Source: Phanerodontia chrysosporium (lineage: Eukaryota; Basidiomycota; Agaricomycetes; Polyporales; Phanerochaetaceae). From it: DNA of 64,000 bases. Below are positions 58,087 to 64,000 of the stretch, piece by piece. The first letter of the stretch is position 1. Every line of letters begins with the position of its first letter. The notes below the pieces were generated by a model, which saw only the letters and a program-made list of their open reading frames with translations, was not told where the DNA came from and did no database searches. The DNA is taken from assembly GCA_001910725.1 (NCBI GenBank), contig MJGA01000030.1, forward strand, positions 62,001 through 126,000, read 5' to 3'. The position numbers were made by a program, and so were the translations under genes.

Positions 58087-58870
58087 GGGCTAAGCCTGAG
58101 AGCCCGCGCGGAAGGTGCGGGTGCGGGTGCGGGTATCGATTATGGTATCCTTGAGAAAACGATCGCTCCCCGTGCTGCTGGGGTTGCGATGGTCCCCGTT
58201 CGATCCCTCCGACACTGCCGAAGAGAGCGACGAGTCCGAGAGAGAAACCCAGTGCCAGCAGGGATGTGGTAGAACGAATCAAGGAGCGAAAGGGAGAGCA
58301 GTCACGCGCAGGCAAAAGAAACAACAGCTGGGAATGGAACTCCCTCCCAACTGGGCGGAGGCGGAGCGCCAGCATCCCGACGACCACCAAACATGGCAAG
58401 GGCGCATCAAGACTCTGCGCTGTCGACCATGGCAACTCCTGGCGGAATGCACTGTCTGGCGGGCACCGAGTCTTTGCAAAAGAGTGTGCGTGTGAGCGTC
58501 GCTACCATCTCACACTGGTGTGATGTCAGCTAAGTTAACTCCCTACACAGCTCACCACCCCGACCAATTCCGACCCTGCAGCTGCACACCGTACCGTAAG
58601 TTGGATGGATTGTACCAGAGTCGTTACGAGTATAGTATCCCGTTACTCGGTAACTAAAGCAAGCTGCACTTCAAACACTTCAGTAAGAATAAATCATTTG
58701 CGTGGGTCAATGCCAGCTAGATGACATGGAACTGATCCAAAAAACCTTTCAACGACATGCGGCACATGTTGACGTTTGATTGAACGAGGGTATACTGTGC
58801 AGTGTATATGCACACGGTATGTGTGAGCCTGCAGTGAGGATGGTAAAATAGAACGGGACGCAAAAACGTA
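58087..58870. other. Intergenic region
   Basis: About 780 bp upstream of the disordered-protein gene. It starts with a short hexamer repeat (GTGCGG, three copies near 58115-58133). No gene seen; AT-rich near the tRNA. Confidence 0.55.
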
Positions 58871-58962
58871 TGCCACGTACCCGGGTCGAACGAGTGACCT
58901 TCGCATTTCATCTCCCGAGAAGGGGGTACAAGTGCGACGCGCTACCACTACGCTAACGCGGC
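58871..58962 (-). tRNA. tRNA-Thr (anticodon TGT) with a 20-nt intron
   Basis: 92 nt including an intron at 58907-58926. The acceptor GCCGCGT pairs with ACGTGGC (one G-U). The anticodon stem TCGCA/TGCGA encloses CTTGTA, the intron and A38, giving anticodon TGT with the intron at the canonical 37/38 position. The T arm is ACTCG-TTCGACC-CGGGT. Box A (TAGCGTAGTGG) and box B (GTTCGACCC) are intact. It reads ACA codons. Confidence 0.92.
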
Positions 58963-59609
58963 GTTACGTCATGTGAAATTAAATACTTTAACACCTGCTA
59001 TCTTTCCGACATAGACGGCCCGAACGGTCTGGCCCACTCTCAGCCAGGCTCGACTGAGCCATTTACCTCGAGCACACTGCGCGAACGGGGACAGTGCAGC
59101 CCAACTTGGAACCGTCCACAAAGACATAATCTGGTGTGTAGTAGTAAATTTAGCTGCCTCAGTGCCGTGCTGAGGCTGTTCTCGACCTACCAGACCGATA
59201 TCCAGCACTGTATGCGGTAGACAGGTCGTTCTGGTCTCTGCAGCATCGCCCGCGCCGCCTGATGTGGCGTGACGCAGAATTTAGCGTCCATGTTTGACGA
59301 TGCCGCCCGGAAGTCGTGCCTCGACCGTCCGGATCCCGTCTGGCTCGGGCCTACGCGCATTCTGGCGGGGGCCTCTCGGAGCCACGCCATTTCGCGTCGC
59401 ACCACGGCGAAGCTGCTCGACACTCGAACATGTCGAGTTCGCTGGGGCGCCTGCAGTACTTAAGCAGCGGAAAACGAACTGAGGGGGTCATCCACCACTC
59501 AGCCTGAGTGCTCTGCTCCTCCACTCCTAACGACCACCGCTCCGCCTCCCCGGACAACGAACACCCACCTCTCCGCCTAACGTTATAGTTGCACCTTGCA
59601 TTTCGGGAG
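58963..59609. other. Intergenic region upstream of COX8
   Basis: About 650 bp. Small overlapping open frames on both strands at 59270-59510 share no domain character. No other element recognised. Confidence 0.5.
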
Positions 59610-59984
59610 ATGTCCATGCTCGTAAGGCAGGCGACCGCTGCGATCCGCGCCGTTCCCCGTGCCGCGCGCGGCCAGCACTTTGATCATGCGCACCCCACCG
59701 TACGTACTTATCCCGCAGAGTCTCGTCCAGTGCAGGGAGCTCACTCGTGATGCATTGATGCACAGCACCTGCCATTCGGCTTCGGCAACAAGGCCGCCTT
59801 CCGCGCGAAATTCCTAAGCTTCGTCGGCGTGGGCTTCTCGCTCCCGTTCATTGCGGCGTACTGGCAGCTGTGAGTGCTCCTTGCACCCCGCACACGCACC
59901 TGGCTGCTGCATGTGCGACACCAGGAGCACATCTGATCTGACGCCTAGTCTCTCCACAGGCGCAAGGCCTCCGCCGCTTCGTGA
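59610..59984 (+). CDS. COX8: Cytochrome c oxidase subunit 8 (VIIc-type)
   Basis: Small single-span subunit of mitochondrial respiratory complex IV. Three exons (introns 59700-59765 and 59870-59959) give 72 residues. Residues 1-30 (MSMLVRQATAAIRAVPRAARG) form a basic import sequence. The mature part starts HLPFGFGNKAAFRAKFLSF and continues with the membrane span VGVGFSLPFIAAYWQL, matching the order in the family (LPF, K-x-F-K-F, GF-x-x-PF). The last exon adds RKASAAS. If the second intron is retained, a TGA follows Leu directly, giving a protein seven residues shorter. Because of the introns no exon is an obvious open frame. Confidence 0.88.
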
Positions 59985-60589
59985 AGAAGACGCGTACACC
60001 GAGCATATCTACTCGCCGTGCGATGCTATCGTTGCGTACTGCGAGCGTGGCCTCCGGCGGAAAGTGTGGTGATGGCGTCCAGTGTATGAATAGAACGACG
60101 GAGACGTGAATGACGCCGCGGGTTTTGAACCATCTTGTATCATTATTGTACATATTCTCGGCATATGAAAGTATCATCAACTCATCTTGCTAGGGTCTGC
60201 AGGTGTGTAACCGACACTAACTTCGAAGCCAACACGTAAAATGCTGTGCAGTCAGTGCGCTGCCTCTGATAGTACTGCCGTCGACGTAACGGTAGGAATC
60301 CTGCGGAAAGACCAGAGGATGTTAGGTTGAGGAAAGTCACCGTGGTGGCGCATCAAAACAAACTGATGCGCCAACGGCCACTAGGACAGCGGTTTCAGGT
60401 TGCCCACAACGTTGCAACCCTGCAAAGACAATCCATAACGTATGTATGCTTGCCATTTGAGAATTCTGCCTTGCGATGTCCAACCCACGCTCGTGAGAGA
60501 CTGTGGGTCATCCTCTCCAGAAACAGCATTCGAACATCGAATTGTGGACGAAGTTTATCGGCATATCCGTGAAGGCAGCTCGGAGGAGA
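59985..60589. other. 3' flank of COX8 and intergenic sequence with a perfect hairpin
   Basis: About 600 bp without a gene I can recognise. It contains the 10-bp inverted repeat at 60346-60373. Confidence 0.5.
60346..60373. promoter_or_regulatory. Perfect inverted repeat TGGCGCATCA-N8-TGATGCGCCA
   Basis: Ten-base arms at 60346-60355 and 60364-60373 with the loop AAACAAAC. The arms contain the recurring GGCGCATCA 9-mer. It could act as a factor-binding palindrome or, if transcribed, as a hairpin. Confidence 0.45.
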
Positions 60590-60712
60590 TTCAGTTCGCT
60601 GGATTAGCAATGACGTTGATTCTACAACGCCGGATTAATCCGGGCAGTCTCCGACCACAAATGGAGGTGCCGGCTTAAGCCAGCGTAGGGGGGATATTCT
60701 CACAAAACTAAA

Positions 60713-60791
60713 ACCACGGGGAGAATCGAACTCCAGACCTTGTGAGCAAGGACATGCAGCAACAGCCATGCACTAGCCATTCCGCCACTGG
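60713..60791 (-). other. tRNA-like segment (possible SINE head)
   Basis: The minus strand has a box A-like GGCGGAATGGCTAGTGC, a variable-arm-like hairpin CCTTG-CTCA-CAAGG, and a strong box B with T arm GGAG-TTCGATT-CTCC. The acceptor ends do not pair well and the anticodon arm is irregular, so it is not called a functional tRNA. Confidence 0.4.
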
Positions 60792-61224
60792 AACATGTTA
60801 AAAGCATAACTAGTAAAATATAGAGCAACGATCAAGGCTCCTTCACCGACCGGGGCATTGAGCTTGGCGTCTACCTGTGGATTAATCCGCTGAGCGCCTT
60901 CCGCCGGTCGAGTGATGACATCATCCTCTTCGTTTTGATGGGTCGCCGCGGCTGTGCCCCAATACCGAGCGCGCCCTGGGCAGGTAGCATGACAGCGGCC
61001 AGTGCATGCCTCTCTCACCTCATCTGTATGGTCGAAGAGTTCCCAGCGTGTGATTGTGATATCTATCAACTAATGCTCAGCATCTACACTTTGTGATGCG
61101 ACACAAGGACGAAAGGTACAAACACGGATTAGCGGGTTTGAATCTGCGACTAAAGGGTAATTAACGCTCATAAATGGATCTGTTTGTGTACATTTACATA
61201 AGCACCAACACAAAATATGTCTAA

Positions 61225-61296
61225 GTCGAGCAGTGGTAACAGCGCGGGTGAACACTCTTTTCATGGAGCGTTGCGCGAGTTCCACTCCCGCTCGTG
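61225..61296 (+). other. Second tRNA-like segment
   Basis: The plus strand has a box A-like GAGCAGTGGTAACAGCGCGG and a box B/T-arm-like GCGAGTTCCACTCCCGC. The acceptor and anticodon stems are poor. It is probably a degenerate polymerase III promoter or tRNA relic. Confidence 0.3.
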
Positions 61297-61555
61297 TATG
61301 TTTTATTTATGCCTGAGGAACAGTGATGCTGAAGCGCCCGCCGCCTGGATTAATCCGGCGTTGTAGAATCAACGTCGTAGCTGATCCAGCGAACTGAAAC
61401 TTTAGGCAGCTCAAGGCCATCCAGTAGCCATGTATGTTGGCCATGTCGCTCGCTTCTGTTCGCTTCTCCGCAGGTACGCCAGGTGCATATAACTCCAGCT
61501 GGAGTCGAACCATCCCGACGCTGTTCGCCCATCCTCACTACGTGACCATCCGCCT

Positions 61556-64000
61556 ATGGCCTTTGCAAGTTCCAACAACGCCCTGGTTGCTCTCAACGAC
61601 GTTCTCTCCCGATTGTCCCTCAAGGAAGACAAGCTGAAACAGGTCGCTGCCTGGATATCGGCTCGTGGTGACTCGTGCCCGCGGCCAGTGGCGCTCCACC
61701 ATCCCGCCGGAGGCAACAGGGAATACGCTGCGGCTGCATCTCAGGACGATCTATTCGCGAGCAAATCTTGGGCGTTGCTTCTCAGTACCACGGGCTCTCA
61801 GACCTTGAGGTCGCCCGAGCCGTGGCGATCAGGGCGTCGGAGAAGGTTCCCAGCTTCGTCCCGCTGTCCGTGCCATGCGCGAACACCGATCCAGCCAGAG
61901 GCACCGAGTGTAACGAACGAGGGCAGCAGGTCTGCAGCGGCTGCCGCCTCGTCCATTACTGTTCACAGGTGTGTCTGCAGCATGTCTCTGCGTTATCGCT
62001 CGTCTCATCGGTTGTGCAGACGTGTCAGCGCAAGCACTGGAAGCTCCATTCGTCCGGTGTGTTGCGTTCTCATTCACATCGAGTCAATCGCTTAAGTCTC
62101 GCTAGACTGCAAGGGGAACATTCGCTCCGCGCATTGGCAGCCTGCATGGGTAGAAGAGAAACGGCCTCCGTTATTCATGAACGGTGCCCCTGAGATGCAT
62201 CCTCTAAGCCGCGGACATTCACTGTGAGCTTCTGCGTTATATATGCTCGGCAGTCTTGTCTGATAGCTGTTCATGAAAGCTGGGGTACCATGCCTGCGAT
62301 TGACATTCTGAAGCTGCCTGCAGAGGACGCTCGCACAAAGTCTGAGATCAACTTGGCGTTCATCGGTATGTCCATAGGGTGTCGTCATATAATATACACT
62401 GATCGGACGTGCAGCATCTGGCGACTTGCGAAACGTTGTAAAGACCGTCAACGGCTTGCCGCATGACTTTCCAGGAAAGCTGACGATTGTCATGAACGAT
62501 CTTGACGGGTATGTCGTCTTGCGCAATATTCTCTTGCTGCAGTGTCTCGCAAGGCCAGCGAACCAGCGCCGGGCTGTGGATGTAGCCCTACATATGTGGT
62601 ACTCTGCCTTTATCCCCATTGTCTACAACAGCGACATTCTGCGCATCAGCACGGAGATACAGACCACATCTGGTGTCCTTCACACAGAGCTCGGGCCTAA
62701 CGCTGTGCTGGATGCTGACATTGGCCGACACCTTCGCATGCTCCTTGGCGCGTCCTTGGCGTCTTCATCGCAGTACGGCATGAGCGAAGCCGCGAACGAG
62801 TTGGGCCGTGTCCGGTGAGTGCCGTGTTCGTCGCCGGCACCTCGCTCGACAGCGCTGATCCCCGTGGCAAGCTTCGACCCCAACCGCATAGACCTGCACC
62901 ACCGGCGGTGGGCCCGGTGTGAACCGTCGCACAGACTCGCGTTTCTCGAGTACCACCGCTTCGGCATCGTCCTTCCGTTTGGCGCGCACGACGCCCACTT
63001 CAACACGCCGAACCGCTTCCTCTTTGCACCGGACGGACATTGGCTGCAGTCAGACGGCGCGAATCCGCTGGACTCGTGGGAGTGAGTGGCGCACGACGAT
63101 CTCCGCATATACATGTTGACTGAGGGGCGCAGCATCGAGGAGGTCATCGCGTCTGGCGCGCGCACGGCGCGACGCGCGAGGACCTCTACGGCTGCCTCTA
63201 CTACCACGTGGCGGCGCAGCTCGAGACGTTCGCGGAGAGGCTGGCGCACATGCACATCGCCATCAAAATCACGAACGTCGACGCGCTCGAGCTCGCAACG
63301 AGCCTGCACCGCGGCGACCTTGCAGACATCGGCGTGACCCCACAGATGCGCTTCGACCGCATCGACGTCTCGAACCTCATCGACCAGGACTACCTTGGTA
63401 TCCCGCGTGTCCTCGGCGCATGGGGTGGGCTCCTCAAGCGCGACGTTGGCTCCTCCGTGGTCGGGCACTTCATAAACTGGGTTGGACGCGAACCGGGTGC
63501 GCAGCCCAGAAAACACGATATGAAGGAGATAGTGCGCAGGCTCGTCACCACCGGAAAGGTTTAGTTCAATTCATCTTCCTGTTGTCGTCTCCTCACCGTG
63601 TATGATGCACATAGATCACCCTTCCAGACCGCAACAAAGTGCATTCCGCAGCAGAGATGGAATGTGAGTGCTATCGCCGGATGTACCCTCCACCAGCCGG
63701 CGCTCACAGCCGGCGGCGCAACAGCATGGGTCGGTTCCATGCCCGCAATGGGGGTTGTCATTGCGGCTGTTCACGACCACTCGGCGGCATTCGATGCGCA
63801 TCTCGCACAGCAGGGCCTCGATGCCGCGCTGAAGAAGGTAGGTCTCCAGCGCAGACTACGGCATGAGATTGTTCCCAGGTAAGTCGCCTCTACAGCACCG
63901 CATATTCCACCCTGCTCTTTGCTGATGCGGAAGTACTTCCAGCGGCTCTGCGTGCCGATTGGCAGTGAACCGTCCGCCCTTCCGGAGTTCAGGGACACAG
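61556..64000 (+). CDS. MYND-type zinc finger / DUF4470 protein, truncated by the window edge
   Basis: The probable start MAFASSNNALVALNDVLSRL is followed by an uncertain intron, then RAVAIRASEKVPSFVPLSVP. The MYND finger follows: GQQVCSGCRLVHYCSQ, then after introns TCQRKHWKLHSSDCKGN and WQPAWVEEKRPPLFM, all expected Cys/His ligands present. Next is WGTMPAIDILKLP and the DUF4470 domain ASGDLRNVVKTVNGLPHDF, LTIVMNDLDGYVVLRNILLL, followed by a long C-terminal region (FLEYHRFGIVLPFGAHDAHF, LYGCLYYHVAAQLETFAERL, RVLGAWGGLLKRD). This architecture is common and expanded in agaricomycetes; the function is unknown, with protein-protein interaction inferred for MYND. At the end of the window the frame is still open (RKYFQRLCVPIGSE). 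Confidence 0.82.

Larger units (their letters stand above)
60590..61398. mobile_element. Candidate inverted-repeat element with tRNA-like segments
   Basis: Arms 60590-60645 and 61343-61398 (56 bp each) match in inverted orientation at 52 of 56 positions. They begin TTCAGTTCGCTGGAT at their outer ends and share GACGTTGATTCTACAACGCC. The palindrome GGATTAATCC occurs in both arms and once inside (60879-60888). Two segments inside look like tRNA genes or relics. There is no transposase. A non-autonomous foldback or SINE-derived element is the simplest reading, but it could also be two insertions of one family in opposite directions. Confidence 0.55.

Overview
The window looks like nuclear DNA of a filamentous basidiomycete, most likely a wood-decay agaricomycete of the Polyporales type. 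Coding exons are GC-rich and split by many short introns of about 45-65 nt, usually with GTRNGT donors. The gene content includes a polyporopepsin-like secreted aspartic protease, a CYP63-like P450, a secreted DUF1524 nuclease, an Msb1/Mug8 protein and a MYND/DUF4470 protein. All models were read by eye from conserved protein frames and splice signals, with no database search. Exon edges inside conserved domains are firm; starts and disordered tails are weaker.

Layout. 1-12.9 kb: secreted aspartic protease (-), 2-Cys peroxiredoxin (+), TRM112 (-) head-to-head with exosome subunit RRP45 (+), an FAD oxidoreductase (+) tail-to-tail with a secreted HNH/DUF1524 nuclease (-). 12.9-24.8 kb: DHTKD1-type 2-oxoacid dehydrogenase E1 (+, 19 exons), an F-box protein (+), a P450 (-). 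24.8-30.3 kb: a gene-poor stretch. 30.3-37.5 kb: PfkB-family kinase (-) head-to-head with the complex I 9.5 kDa subunit (+), a HyuA-only 5-oxoprolinase-like gene (-), a small RCR-like membrane protein (+). 37.8-46 kb: Msb1/Mug8 protein (+), cyclophilin (+), DHH/DHHA1 phosphoesterase (-). 47-58 kb: FCP1-like protein (-), small Cys-rich protein (-), tRNA-Gly(TCC), epsin (+), a very large disordered protein with DGGY repeats (-). 58.8-64 kb: intron-containing tRNA-Thr(TGT), COX8 (+), an inverted-repeat element with two tRNA-like segments, and a MYND/DUF4470 gene running off the right edge.

There is no single pathway or cluster. Most genes are housekeeping (mitochondrial energy and lysine catabolism, RNA processing, redox, endocytosis, polarity), mixed with secreted or oxidative accessory genes. 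I found no CRISPR, rRNA or complete transposon. The features most worth a second look are a palindromic GGCGCATCA motif recurring at four intergenic loci, two GC-AG introns, three microexons (6, 12 and 13 nt), a 160-170 bp inverted dispersed repeat ending 15 bp before the cyclophilin start, the inverted-repeat/tRNA-like element at 60.6-61.4 kb, and a 5-oxoprolinase gene without its second catalytic half.
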